DNA from: Labilibaculum antarcticum
GTDB lineage: Bacteria > Bacteroidota > Bacteroidia > Bacteroidales > Marinifilaceae
Length of the DNA stretch: 64,000 nucleotides
Direction: 5' to 3'
Assembly (NCBI RefSeq): GCF_002356295.1
Contig: NZ_AP018042.1
Location: 3,318,361 to 3,382,360, forward strand
Shown here: positions 7,652 through 16,828 of the stretch, one piece after another
Layout: each line of letters opens with the position of its first letter
How positions within the stretch are numbered: position 1 is the first letter of the stretch
Translations under genes and position numbers: made by a program
The notes under the pieces: model-generated
Databases searched by the model: none
What the model was told of the DNA's origin: nothing
What the model saw: only the letters and a program-made list of their open reading frames with translations

Positions 7652-10594
7652 ATGTTGAAGAATATTAACTCTCTTTCTTGTTCCGAAATCGCATTGACCG
7701 ATAGTGTTTTGTCTCACTTTCAGGATATCCCTATCCCAAATAACTTTAATTCTCTTCTAGATGAATTTTCGTCCTTAAGTGGATGCCCTTGTTTGTTTCT
7801 GGATTTTAAGGATAGATATGTTCATAGTTCTGACTGCAAAGCAATGACGCTTTTAGAGAGTGAATTAGCTAAGAATAGTAATAGTTTCTTTGCTGATATT
7901 TTCCGAATGAAACCCGAAAGAGAAGATGAATGTATTGAGCTTGTCTATGGGAGTCATGCTAGGGGAGTATTTGTACCAGTGAAAATCAAAGGGGTTGTTT
8001 TTGGCTATTTTGTTTATGGACAGTTTATTGAAAATACAGATTCGTTGGCCCTTAAAATTGAAAAAGAACTTCAGTTAACGAAGGACGAAATTGAAGAATC
8101 TAAGTTGCTGAAAATATTATCCAGAACGGAAATAGAAGATAATATATACAAATCAATTCGTTTTTTGAAAGGAATCACATCGCAACTCGAAATGAGTTAT
8201 GACTTAAAAAATGAGATTAGAAAGAATCAGGAGATCGCAAATGAACTTCGAATTCAAAAAACTTTCTTTCAGAATTTATTTGATCACTCGCCAGAGGCAA
8301 TAGTTATTTTAGATAATGAAGATAAAGTAATTCAGGCAAATCAGGAATTTCTTCGTTTGTTCGAATATTCGCTGGAGGAAATAAAATCAAAAGAAATAAA
8401 TGACCTAATAGTTCCTGAAAGATTTAAAGAGGAGGGGAAAAAAGCAACAAAATTTGCTTCTGATGGAAAAATGATTGACATGACGACGATACGTCAGACT
8501 AAATCAGGGAGGCAAATTCATGTTCAGGTTCTTGGAAAACCTATTGTTTTGGATAATAGTCAGCTTGCTGTTTATGGCATATACAGGAATCTGACCCAAC
8601 AGGTTTGGAATCAAAAAAGCCAACAAATAATGCATCGTATCTCTGAAATCCTGAATTCTTCGATGAATACTGTTGAGATGATCGGTAAAATTGGAGAAGA
8701 ATTGGAGCAAGTTATTGGTGCAGGAAAACTTTTTCTGGAATTGATTGCTCCTAATGGTCGATCCTTGCGTTCTTTTACAGAGAAAGATGAAGATTTTAAA
8801 GCTATTAATTATTCGGAATCCTTAAGTAGCGCGGTAATTAGAGGGAAGAAGATGCTTTATTTGACAGGTAGTCAGATTTCAGAGACAATGCTTAAGAACA
8901 AACTTTCTTTGGAGCAAATTCCAAAAAATTGGCTGGGAATTCCTCTTATTTCTGAAGATAAAGTATTAGGTGTTTTTGGGGTATCTACCTTTATTGATGG
9001 TTCTGAAATGAATTTAGAGAGCATTAAATTGCTTGAAGTTCTTTCAATTCAATTGGCTGCTGGTACGGTGAAAAAAAAGAAGGATAATGAATTGAGAATG
9101 TTACATCGTTCGATGGAACAAAGTCCGGCATCTATTGTTATTACTGACCTGAATGGAGACATAGAATATGTAAATCCAAAGTTTTGCCATATTAGTGGTT
9201 ATAGTTTGAAAGAGGTAATAGGGAAAAATCCCAGAATCCTTAAGTCGGGTATTACTCCTGATCAAACGTATAAGGAAATGTGGGAGGCAGTTTTGGCTGG
9301 AGAAGAGTGGGCTGGCGAATTTCTTAATGTGAAGAAGAATAAAGAATTGTATTGGGAAAGGGCAAACTTTTCGCCTATAAAAAATGAATATGGGAAAATA
9401 ACACATATCGTATCAGTAAAAGAAGATATTACGGAGGCTAAGAATGTTGAGAAAAAATTACTGGAATCAAAAAATAGAGCTGAAGAATCGGATCGGTTAA
9501 AATCAACTTTTCTAGCGAATATGTCTCACGAATTAAGAACTCCATTAAATGCCGTGATCGGATTTTCTAACTTATGTGATGATTCATTATCGATAACAGA
9601 AATTCTTGAGTTTGTTGGTCTAATTAATAAGAGTGGAAATCAATTATTAGGTATTATTGAAGATATTTTGAGCTTCACTTCCATCGAAAGTCAAAGTTTT
9701 CAGATTGGGGAGGAAGAATTTTTCATGTTCAATTTTATTGAGGATGTTAAAAAAATGTCTAAGGAAAAACAAGTTCAGGAGAATAAAGAGCGTTTGGGAT
9801 TACAGTTTAAAACTGACGAGAACTATTCGCGTATTCTCGTGAAATCCGATTATCAAAGGTTGCTACAAGTAGTTACCAATTTAATAAAGAATGCTTTAAA
9901 GTTTACAAACGAAGGGGTTGTCGAATTTGGATATAAGGTTGATGGGGAGGAATTGTCCTTGTATATTAAAGATAGTGGAGTTGGGATAGAAAAGGAGAAA
10001 AAAGATGTCATTTTCGATAAATTCAGACAGGCTGATGATTCCATCACAAGAACTTTTGGAGGAACCGGGCTTGGACTGGCTATTTCAAAAAAAATAATGG
10101 ATATGCTAGGTGGAACTATTGAAGTTGAATCGGAGCCTAATGTAGGATCAACTTTTACTCTACGATTAAATTGTGTGATTTCTAAAACCGATAGTAAAAA
10201 AGAATTAAATAATACAAATGGTATGCAAACTTCAAATTCACCATTAATATTAGTTGCTGAAGATGAAATTTCAAATTTCAAACTAATAGAAGCCATATTA
10301 AAACGAAATAGTTATGAGGTTATGAGAGCCGAGAATGGCGAAGAGGCGGTTGAAATGTGTAAGAACAACTCTAATATTCGTTTGGTGTTAATGGATATAC
10401 GAATGCCAATAATGGATGGATTAATTGCCACAAAAAAAATTAAAAGCTTTAATCCTAATATACCAATAATTGCACAAACTGCTTATGCTATGGATGGGGA
10501 TGAAAATAAAGCCAAAGAAGAAGGTTGTGATGATTACATTTCAAAGCCAATAAAAAAGGATCTTTTGCTGGAAAAAATAAAAGCATTGATCTAG
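7652..10594 (+). CDS. PocR-PAS-GAF-PAS hybrid histidine kinase / response regulator
   Basis: This 980-residue cytoplasmic sensor has no membrane helix. The order is a PocR-type ligand domain (about 20-175), PAS (about 205-315, starting LFDHSPEAIVILD), GAF (about 335-475), PAS (about 490-605), HisKA with phospho-acceptor His626 in MSHELRTPLN, an ATPase domain with NLIKNALKFT, DSGVGI and GTGLGLAI, and a C-terminal receiver with phospho-acceptor Asp915 in LMDIRMPIMDG. It should autophosphorylate and pass phosphate to its own receiver. PocR domains are thought to bind small organic molecules; the ligand here is unknown. No DNA-binding partner is adjacent, so it looks like an orphan. Confidence 0.93.
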   Translation: MLKNINSLSCSEIALTDSVLSHFQDIPIPNNFNSLLDEFSSLSGCPCLFLDFKDRYVHSSDCKAMTLLESELAKNSNSFFADIFRMKPEREDECIELVYGSHARGVFVPVKIKGVVFGYFVYGQFIENTDSLALKIEKELQLTKDEIEESKLLKILSRTEIEDNIYKSIRFLKGITSQLEMSYDLKNEIRKNQEIANELRIQKTFFQNLFDHSPEAIVILDNEDKVIQANQEFLRLFEYSLEEIKSKEINDLIVPERFKEEGKKATKFASDGKMIDMTTIRQTKSGRQIHVQVLGKPIVLDNSQLAVYGIYRNLTQQVWNQKSQQIMHRISEILNSSMNTVEMIGKIGEELEQVIGAGKLFLELIAPNGRSLRSFTEKDEDFKAINYSESLSSAVIRGKKMLYLTGSQISETMLKNKLSLEQIPKNWLGIPLISEDKVLGVFGVSTFIDGSEMNLESIKLLEVLSIQLAAGTVKKKKDNELRMLHRSMEQSPASIVITDLNGDIEYVNPKFCHISGYSLKEVIGKNPRILKSGITPDQTYKEMWEAVLAGEEWAGEFLNVKKNKELYWERANFSPIKNEYGKITHIVSVKEDITEAKNVEKKLLESKNRAEESDRLKSTFLANMSHELRTPLNAVIGFSNLCDDSLSITEILEFVGLINKSGNQLLGIIEDILSFTSIESQSFQIGEEEFFMFNFIEDVKKMSKEKQVQENKERLGLQFKTDENYSRILVKSDYQRLLQVVTNLIKNALKFTNEGVVEFGYKVDGEELSLYIKDSGVGIEKEKKDVIFDKFRQADDSITRTFGGTGLGLAISKKIMDMLGGTIEVESEPNVGSTFTLRLNCVISKTDSKKELNNTNGMQTSNSPLILVAEDEISNFKLIEAILKRNSYEVMRAENGEEAVEMCKNNSNIRLVLMDIRMPIMDGLIATKKIKSFNPNIPIIAQTAYAMDGDENKAKEEGCDDYISKPIKKDLLLEKIKALI

Positions 10595-10618
10595 TTCTTT
10601 AAAATGAAATTATATAGA

Positions 10619-10645
10619 AAACTGTCTTTGTAGACGGTTTTTTTT
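10619..10645 (+). terminator. terminator of the hybrid kinase gene
   Basis: aaactgtct pairs with agacggttt (one G-T pair) across a TTGT loop, followed by eight T residues, 25 bases after the kinase stop codon. Confidence 0.85.
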
Positions 10646-10747
10646 GAATGATATTTGTTCATGATAAGTATGATTATGAACTTGCAGCGGGTTTTTGTTT
10701 CTGCTATAAAAGATGTACCTTAAATTTAATAAATTAACTCAAGGGAT

Positions 10748-11446
10748 TTGAGAAGAAAGAGGAACTCATTTTTGGGAATTTTGATACTTTGGTGTGTCTT
10801 AGTGATGTATTCCTGCAGGAATGATCTCAGTATTATTGTGCACGAAAAGGAGATATCAAAGAGAATAGAAAATGGACTTCTAACTGTGAAATTTCCTGAA
10901 TTAAAAAACAATAGTCGTGATTCTCGAAATGTTTGTGATTCTATAAATTCAAATGTTGAACTGTTTTTAAATTCATTGTTGTATGAAATGGATTTGGATG
11001 AGAATCATGAAGTAAAGTCAGAAAGTAGAGTCTGCAACAGAGAGCTGAAAATTGATTATACTCTGGATGTTTTTGCTCGAGATTATGTAAGTGCACGGTT
11101 TACAGTTTATTCCTATCAGGGTGGGGAGCATGGTCAAACTTTTTTTAAGTGCTTTAATTATAGCACTCAAAGGGCAGAACAATTAAAACTAGACGATTTA
11201 TTGCATTTAAAACGTAAAAAGGAATTGCAATCATTAAATAAATTGCTCATTAAATATTTCGAGAATCCCGATCATTGTTTCAATGAGCTTCCTTTTATTG
11301 CTGCGGATTTTCAATTTTTTTCCTATCAGGATGATTGTTTTATTTTTTCCTTTTCTGATAATTCCTTAGGGGATTACGTTTGTGGGACTGCTGAAATTAA
11401 AATTCCGATATGGGATTTAAAACAGCATGGATTGTGGAAATTGTAA
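10748..11446 (+). CDS. DUF3298/RsiV-like lipoprotein
   Basis: This 232-residue protein begins at a TTG codon, chosen because the lipoprotein signal starts exactly there: basic MRRKR, a hydrophobic stretch, and lipobox VMYSC with Cys23. The mature part contains the YSYQGGEHGQT segment and a C-terminal IPIWDLKQHG strand typical of the DUF3298 (RsiV) fold. In Firmicutes RsiV is an anti-sigma factor that binds lysozyme, but the Bacteroidota lipoprotein relatives lack the anti-sigma part and have no established role. No sigma factor gene is adjacent. The next gene starts 20 bases downstream and may be co-transcribed. Confidence 0.7.
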   Translation: MRRKRNSFLGILILWCVLVMYSCRNDLSIIVHEKEISKRIENGLLTVKFPELKNNSRDSRNVCDSINSNVELFLNSLLYEMDLDENHEVKSESRVCNRELKIDYTLDVFARDYVSARFTVYSYQGGEHGQTFFKCFNYSTQRAEQLKLDDLLHLKRKKELQSLNKLLIKYFENPDHCFNELPFIAADFQFFSYQDDCFIFSFSDNSLGDYVCGTAEIKIPIWDLKQHGLWKL

Positions 11447-11465
11447 TGGTTAAAAATATCATTTT

Positions 11466-12113
11466 ATGAAAGTGCTTGTAATTGGAGGATCTGGTTTTAC
11501 CGGGAGAAAATTAATTGAAATTTTATTGAAGGATAAAGATTACAGGGAAGTATATGCATTGGTCAGAAATAAAATAGATATTACAGATGAAAAATTGATT
11601 CAGGTTATTGTCGATTTTGAAGTTCTTTCATCCGAAAATCTTCCGGATTGTTGCGATATTGCATTCTGTTGTTTGGGAACAACAATTCGAAAAGCTCAAA
11701 CTAAGAGTAATTTTCGAAAAGTGGACTTTGAGTACATTACCAATTTTGCGAAGCTGTGCGAGAAACATTGTATAAAAGAATTTCATTTAATAAGCGCAAT
11801 ATGGGCAAGCCCTCAATCTATTTTCTTTTATCAGAGAGTGAAGGGTGAGCTCGAATGTTTTATTAATTGTTTGAATTTTGAATCAGTGGTAATTTATCGG
11901 CCATCGGTGATTTATGGTGATCGAAAAGAATTTCGGCTTTTCGAAGCATTTGCTGCCTGGATCAGCCGAAATCTGTATTTTCTTTTTATCGGTAAATTGA
12001 AACGAATTGTTGCCGTAACCGGAGATCAATTAGCTGAGACGATTCACCGAAAATCAAAAAGTAATTTACCAGGCAGATGGGTTATTGAATCTGAAGAAAT
12101 ATCCAAAGCCTGA
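11466..12113 (+). CDS. NAD(P)-binding Rossmann protein, HTATIP2-like atypical SDR
   Basis: This 215-residue protein opens with the dinucleotide-binding loop VIGGSGFTGRKL (5-16). It has a FCCLGTTIRKAQ segment and a YxxxK-type active pair in FFYQRVKGELE, then the substrate-side VVIYRPSVIYGDR. These features place it with the atypical short-chain dehydrogenases of the HTATIP2/CC3 group, often annotated simply as oxidoreductases. Substrate unknown. It is convergent with the following SDR gene, with only 14 bases between the two stops. Confidence 0.8.
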   Translation: MKVLVIGGSGFTGRKLIEILLKDKDYREVYALVRNKIDITDEKLIQVIVDFEVLSSENLPDCCDIAFCCLGTTIRKAQTKSNFRKVDFEYITNFAKLCEKHCIKEFHLISAIWASPQSIFFYQRVKGELECFINCLNFESVVIYRPSVIYGDRKEFRLFEAFAAWISRNLYFLFIGKLKRIVAVTGDQLAETIHRKSKSNLPGRWVIESEEISKA

Positions 12114-12127
12114 TATTTTTTCTGTAC

Positions 12128-12886
12128 TTATTGCTTGTTAACGTCTCTTGCAGAAGCTTGATCAGTAGCCATTATCAAAATATCATTGATGTTTACATGT
12201 GATGGTCTGGTGGCAATAAATTCGACTGTTTCGGCAATATCTTCAGCATTAAGTGGTGTGAATCCGTTATATACCTGCTCTGCTTTTTCGGAATCTCCTT
12301 TGAATCGCACCAATGAAAATTCGGTATCAACCATTCCCGGAGCAAGAGAACAAACTTTAATATTGTGAGGTAGTAAATCAATTCTCATTCCTTTGGTGAT
12401 AGCGTCAACCGCATGTTTCGTTGCACAATATACATTTCCACCTGGGTAAACTTCTTTTCCGGCTACCGAAGTAATGTTAATAATTTGGCCCTTCTTTCTC
12501 TCTATCATTAAAGGAGTAATTGCTCGTGTTACGTATAAAAGACCTTTCAAATTGGTATCAATCATTCTTTCCCAATCGTCTATTATTCCTTCCTGAAAAG
12601 ACGAAACACCTACAGCTAAACCGGCATTGTTTAGTAGTAAATCAATTTTGTTCCATTTTTCAGGTAACGACTTTATTTTTGATTCAACTTCTTTTTGATT
12701 TCTTACATCCAATTCAATTGAGAAAACCTTCACCTGATAGTTCGCAATTAATTCTTGCTGTAAGATTTCCAGCTTTTCTTTTCGTCGCCCCGAAATAATT
12801 AAATCAAATCCTATTTCAGCTAATTTTTTAGCACAAGCTTCACCAATGCCTGCAGTTGCCCCTGTTATAAATGCAATTTTATTCAT
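12128..12886 (-). CDS. classical short-chain dehydrogenase (YdfG-like)
   Basis: This 252-residue enzyme shows the full classical SDR signature: TGATAGIGEACA (8-19) for NAD(P) binding, NNAG in the fourth strand, the catalytic Ser in NITSVAG and YCATK carrying the catalytic Tyr and Lys. Arg residues after the second strand (SGRRKEK) suggest NADPH preference. Related enzymes such as E. coli YdfG reduce 3-hydroxy acids or malonic semialdehyde, but the substrate cannot be read from sequence. Its start faces the PurL-like gene across a 143-base divergent spacer. Confidence 0.9.
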   Translation of the reverse strand: MNKIAFITGATAGIGEACAKKLAEIGFDLIISGRRKEKLEILQQELIANYQVKVFSIELDVRNQKEVESKIKSLPEKWNKIDLLLNNAGLAVGVSSFQEGIIDDWERMIDTNLKGLLYVTRAITPLMIERKKGQIINITSVAGKEVYPGGNVYCATKHAVDAITKGMRIDLLPHNIKVCSLAPGMVDTEFSLVRFKGDSEKAEQVYNGFTPLNAEDIAETVEFIATRPSHVNINDILIMATDQASARDVNKQ

Positions 12887-13029
12887 CTTTTTTGAAAGTT
12901 TATTCAGATTTCACTTCAGAATATCTTATGATTTTTAAAGAAAGAGTAAAGTTAAAAACTACTCTGATTATTCGTGTTACTATCTTATTTTTTTTAAATT
13001 TAAAATATTATCACCTAAATGCTGGCATC

Positions 13030-15171
13030 ATGATAAATCAGGAAGTTTCTTTACAATTAGCAGAAGATTTGGGAATTAACCAAGAGGGATTTGAAAGGAT
13101 TTCTAAAAATATTGGGCGGTCACCGAATTTATTGGAATTACAGATTTATTCTGTAATGTGGTCCGAAAATGTGTCCTATAAAAGTTCTTTTAATTGGATT
13201 AATTCATTGCCAAATAAGGGAGAGAATATAATCTCTGGTGCTCGTCAGTCAAATGCCGGTGTTGTTGATATTGGAAACGGTGAATATTGTGTTTTTAAAA
13301 TGGGCACGCACAATCATCCAAGTGGAATTGATCCATATCAAGGGGCTGCAACATGCGTGGGTGATGTATGTCGTGATGTCGTATCTCTTGGAGCAAAACC
13401 TTTACTTGTTTTAAGTTCTTTGCGCTTTGGGGAAGCTTCTTTAGATCGAACCAAATGGTTGATGGATGAGGTGGTGAAAGGTGTACGCGATTATTCCTCG
13501 GTACTCTATTTGGAAAACATGGGTGGAGAGGTTTGCTTTAATTCCTGCTATGACACCAATCCTATTGTTAATGTGATGGTTGCCGGAGTTGTTCCAAAGG
13601 ATAAAATATTGCTTAATAGAAAAATGATTCCAGGACAATTGGTTCTAATTGCAGGAAATTCTACTAGTGCTGAAGGAGTTTATGGTCAGGCTGAAAGTTT
13701 CACTATTCCAAAGGGAAATCCAGGTATAGGAAGTTCATTAATTGATAGCATTCTGAAATTGAATGATGAAAATGCTGTTGTTCGAATTGAGAATTTAGAT
13801 ATGGCAGGTATTGTTAATGCTGTGGCTTCAATAAGTGTTCATGCAAAAACAGGCGTAGATATTGATTTAAATCAAATTCCTCTTAATCAGTCTGGCTTAA
13901 GTATTGAGCAGGTACTTTTGTCAAGAACTCAAGAACGAATTGTGCTGGTTGTTGATAAAGAAAAACAAGAATTAGTTTTTGATGTGTTTGCGAAAGCTAA
14001 TATCCCTTGCAATAAAATCGGGGCGATTGTTGAGGCTAAAACAATTCGATTTACCGAAGCTGAAATAGTTGTTGCAGAATTAAATGCACACGATTTGGTT
14101 ATGGGATATGGTGCACCTCAGTCAAATAGAAAGCATCATCTAATCGAAAAAGAAGTGGCGATCGATTTTTTGGAGAATATTCCTGAACCAGGTAATTATT
14201 GGAAGGTTATTAATAAAATGGTGAATATTCCTAATTTGATAATCAAGGAGTTTTTACAACTTAATTTTGAGGAGAAAACAAATAAATCGCCATCCGATGC
14301 TCAAATAGTAACGGTGAATTCAAATGGTAAAACTCTTTGTTTTACTGTTTCAGGGAATTCAGTTTATTCATTTAATAATCCGAATCTTGGAGCACAAATT
14401 AATATTGCAAGAGCTGTTCGTCGAATTGTTTGTTCCGGCGGAAAACCGTTGGCTCTAAACGATTGTTTGAATTTTGGAAGTCCTTTGGAAGAAAGTGTTT
14501 TTTCTCAATTTGTTGAAACAGTAAAGGGAATTTCAAATGCAAGCGAGTTTTTTGATACCCCGGTTGTAGGGGGCAATGTGAGTTTCTACAATGAGAGTTC
14601 TGTTCTTGGGAAACGAGAAGCAATAAATCCAACACCAATAATTGGAATGCTTGGAGTCATTGAACCAAAGACAAATCACATGTCCTATATTTATAGGAAT
14701 AAGGGTGATATGATTTTTTTAATTGGGAAATCGCGGAATGATATTTCGGGTTCTGAATATTTATGCTCAATTCATAAGAAGTGTAATGTTGGAGTACCTT
14801 ATTTTAATCTTGATGAAGAAAAAGCAATAAATAACCTTGTTACGAAATTGATAGAGAAGAAATTAGTATGTTCTGCTCACTCAGTTGAAGCAGGCGGTCT
14901 TTTCTTTAATTTAATAGAATCATCGATGCCATTAGGATTAGGTTTTGATGTTACTTCTCCTGCGGAAATTCGTGCGGATGCATTCTTGTTTGGGGAATCT
15001 CAAGGAAGAATAGTTGTTTCTGTTTCCATGGAAAAAGAAGATGATTTTGTGGATGTGATGATGGAAAGTGGAGTGCCGTTTTCTGCTTTAGGTCATGTTA
15101 CCAAAGGAGAACTGAGAATTGATGATATTTCATATGGTTCTGTTGAGGAGTATAAAAAAGAATATCAATAA
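13030..15171 (+). CDS. PurL-family (FGAM synthase II-like) protein with altered catalytic motifs
   Basis: I chose the ATG at 13030 (713 residues) because the frame upstream runs into the divergent SDR gene and encodes no family sequence. The fold is that of the small PurL: two AIR-synthase-like halves, with THNHPSGIDPYQGAAT (93-108) in the first and DTPVVGGNVSFYNE in the second. PurL makes FGAM from FGAR, ATP and ammonia in purine synthesis. Several residues that I recall as invariant differ: WSENVSYK where the family has WSEHCSYK (Asn47, Val48), Gly92 where Glu precedes S/T-HNHPS, and SGN where DGN is usual. No purQ, purS or other purine gene is nearby. It may be a paralogue with another role. 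Confidence 0.75.
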   Translation: MINQEVSLQLAEDLGINQEGFERISKNIGRSPNLLELQIYSVMWSENVSYKSSFNWINSLPNKGENIISGARQSNAGVVDIGNGEYCVFKMGTHNHPSGIDPYQGAATCVGDVCRDVVSLGAKPLLVLSSLRFGEASLDRTKWLMDEVVKGVRDYSSVLYLENMGGEVCFNSCYDTNPIVNVMVAGVVPKDKILLNRKMIPGQLVLIAGNSTSAEGVYGQAESFTIPKGNPGIGSSLIDSILKLNDENAVVRIENLDMAGIVNAVASISVHAKTGVDIDLNQIPLNQSGLSIEQVLLSRTQERIVLVVDKEKQELVFDVFAKANIPCNKIGAIVEAKTIRFTEAEIVVAELNAHDLVMGYGAPQSNRKHHLIEKEVAIDFLENIPEPGNYWKVINKMVNIPNLIIKEFLQLNFEEKTNKSPSDAQIVTVNSNGKTLCFTVSGNSVYSFNNPNLGAQINIARAVRRIVCSGGKPLALNDCLNFGSPLEESVFSQFVETVKGISNASEFFDTPVVGGNVSFYNESSVLGKREAINPTPIIGMLGVIEPKTNHMSYIYRNKGDMIFLIGKSRNDISGSEYLCSIHKKCNVGVPYFNLDEEKAINNLVTKLIEKKLVCSAHSVEAGGLFFNLIESSMPLGLGFDVTSPAEIRADAFLFGESQGRIVVSVSMEKEDDFVDVMMESGVPFSALGHVTKGELRIDDISYGSVEEYKKEYQ

Positions 15172-15218
15172 AGAGCAATCAAGTAAATTTTTATAACAAT
15201 ATTTGCATTTAACTTTTT

Positions 15219-15250
15219 AACAAAGAATCATGTAATGGTTCTTTGTTTTT
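15219..15250 (+). terminator. terminator of the PurL-like gene
   Basis: aacaaagaatca pairs with tggttctttgtt (12 pairs, one G-T) around a TGTAA loop, ending in a T-run. It lies 47 bases past the stop codon and just before the ubiE promoter box TATATTTG at 15258-15265. Confidence 0.85.
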
Positions 15251-15324
15251 CATTCACTATATTTGTGCCTTCACAATTAAATTGGTTTGCGAACCATACA
15301 TTTTAATCATTAGATTTTTTATTC

Positions 15325-16053
15325 GTGGTAAATCCCTATAAAGATTTAGATAAAAGCAAAAAAGATCAGGTTGCCCTGATGTTTAATAATATTGCCAGAA
15401 AATATGATTTTCTGAATCATTTTTTATCCATGGGAATTGATAAACTTTGGAGAAAGAAAGCGGTTAAGTTGTTGCAGTCTCTTCAGCCAAAGCAACTTTT
15501 GGATATCGCAACGGGTACAGGTGATTTTGCCTTGGCTTGTTTAAAGCTAAATCCCGATAAGGTTACAGGTATTGATATTTCAACGGAAATGCTTGCGGTA
15601 GGCAGGGAAAAGATTGCTAAAAAGAAACTTCAAGATAAAATTGAACTATTCGAAGGAGATTCAGAAGATATTCAGTTTGATGATAATTCATTCGATGCAA
15701 TAACTGTGGCTTTTGGTGTTCGCAATTTTCAGAATTTGGAAAAGGGCTTACAGGAAATGAATCGTGTTGTTCGCCCGGGAGGAAAGGTGGTTATTCTTGA
15801 ATTTTCTAAACCTAAAAAGTTTCCGGTTAAACAATTTTATAATTTTTACTTTTTCAATATCCTTCCTTTGTGGGGTAAAATGGTTTCTAAGGACAGCTCT
15901 GCATACACCTATTTGCCAGAATCAGTAGGTGCTTTTCCTGATGGCGAAAATTTTCTCGAAATATATAAGTCTTGTGGTTTTGAGGATACAGAACAGATAA
16001 AATTGAGTTTTGGAATTGCATCCATTTACATTGGAACCAAACCAATACAATAA
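15325..16053 (+). CDS. ubiE: demethylmenaquinone methyltransferase
   Basis: This 242-residue SAM-dependent methyltransferase starts with GTG, which puts the start at the usual family position (PYKDLDKSKKDQVALMFN). The SAM-binding motif LDIATGTGDFAL, the VTGIDIS strand and the family signatures YDFLNHFLSMGIDKLWR and VAFGVRNFQNLEKG are all present. It performs the last step of menaquinone synthesis, the quinone of anaerobic respiration in Bacteroidota. A TATATTTG -7 box lies about 60 bases upstream. In many Bacteroidota it is followed directly by porT, as here (41-base gap). Confidence 0.95.
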   Translation: MVNPYKDLDKSKKDQVALMFNNIARKYDFLNHFLSMGIDKLWRKKAVKLLQSLQPKQLLDIATGTGDFALACLKLNPDKVTGIDISTEMLAVGREKIAKKKLQDKIELFEGDSEDIQFDDNSFDAITVAFGVRNFQNLEKGLQEMNRVVRPGGKVVILEFSKPKKFPVKQFYNFYFFNILPLWGKMVSKDSSAYTYLPESVGAFPDGENFLEIYKSCGFEDTEQIKLSFGIASIYIGTKPIQ

Positions 16054-16094
16054 AACCGTAGTTTGTAGGTTTATATTTAAAAGAATTCCAAAAT

Positions 16095-16799
16095 TTGAAA
16101 AGAATACTATTCATACTATTATTAGTCTTCAGTTTTTCTTCCTGTTTTTCACAGAGGGGATATAAAGCTGAGAGCCTTTTAAATTACCAAAAAGTGGATC
16201 AGAAATGGTTGCATTTTGGTTTTACTCTCGGAGTAAATAGCATGGATTTTGCAATATATAATTCTGGTATTGGCGATGCTCGAGCAGAACAGGTTGCTTT
16301 TTCTCCAGGATTTACTGTTGGAATTGTATCTGATTTACGTTTGCATGAAAATTGGTCGCTGAGATTCCTTCCTGGATTGGAGTTTGGACAACGAACTATT
16401 AGTTATTCTAACCTTGATGTTGAAGAGGTTAATGTAGAATCTGTTTTGGTAAATCTTCCTTTGTTACTAAAGTACAGGGCCAGACGACTGAATAATTATC
16501 GGCCATATTTAATTGGTGGTGCAAGCTTTAAACTTGATGTGCAATCACAGGATGCTTTAGATCCGGAAAACGATATGTTAGTGCGGTTGCAAACAACAGA
16601 TCTCTATTTGGAACTAGGTGCTGGAATCGATTTTTATTTGCCTTATTTCAAATTGGCAACAGAATTAAAATTTGCTATTGGAGTAAAGGATATCATTAAT
16701 CACGAATATGATATTGATAATCCGGGTTACGAAGCTTATACCGATGCTGTTAGAAAGGTGAATTCTAAAATAATTACTCTTTCTTTCCATTTCGAATAG
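16095..16799 (+). CDS. porT: PorT-family outer membrane beta-barrel protein
   Basis: This 234-residue protein starts at TTG, chosen because a signal peptide (KRILFILLLVFSFSSCFSQ) begins there. The rest is an eight-strand-type barrel with LGVNSMDF, PGLEFGQRTI and GIDFYLPYFKLATELKFA strands and an aromatic end (SFHFE). The position directly behind ubiE, near trmH and tamL, is the characteristic neighbourhood of porT, which is needed for type IX secretion. Sequence alone would support only a porT-like barrel; the neighbourhood raises confidence. Other type IX secretion genes are not in this window. Confidence 0.8.
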   Translation: MKRILFILLLVFSFSSCFSQRGYKAESLLNYQKVDQKWLHFGFTLGVNSMDFAIYNSGIGDARAEQVAFSPGFTVGIVSDLRLHENWSLRFLPGLEFGQRTISYSNLDVEEVNVESVLVNLPLLLKYRARRLNNYRPYLIGGASFKLDVQSQDALDPENDMLVRLQTTDLYLELGAGIDFYLPYFKLATELKFAIGVKDIINHEYDIDNPGYEAYTDAVRKVNSKIITLSFHFE

Positions 16800-16828
16800 G
16801 GATTAACATCTCACAATACTTTCATAGA

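Noticed and set aside
9853-10296. Long antisense frame inside the hybrid kinase gene
   Set aside because: It is the complement of the ATPase-domain coding sequence, shows no domain of its own, and arises from codon composition. The same applies to other frames opposite rpoB, rpoC, acnB and the NSS transporter gene.
12871-13029. In-frame N-terminal extension of the PurL-like gene
   Set aside because: It would overlap the start of the divergent SDR gene, encodes a Phe/Leu-rich stretch with no family similarity, and the PurL fold begins at the ATG at 13030.
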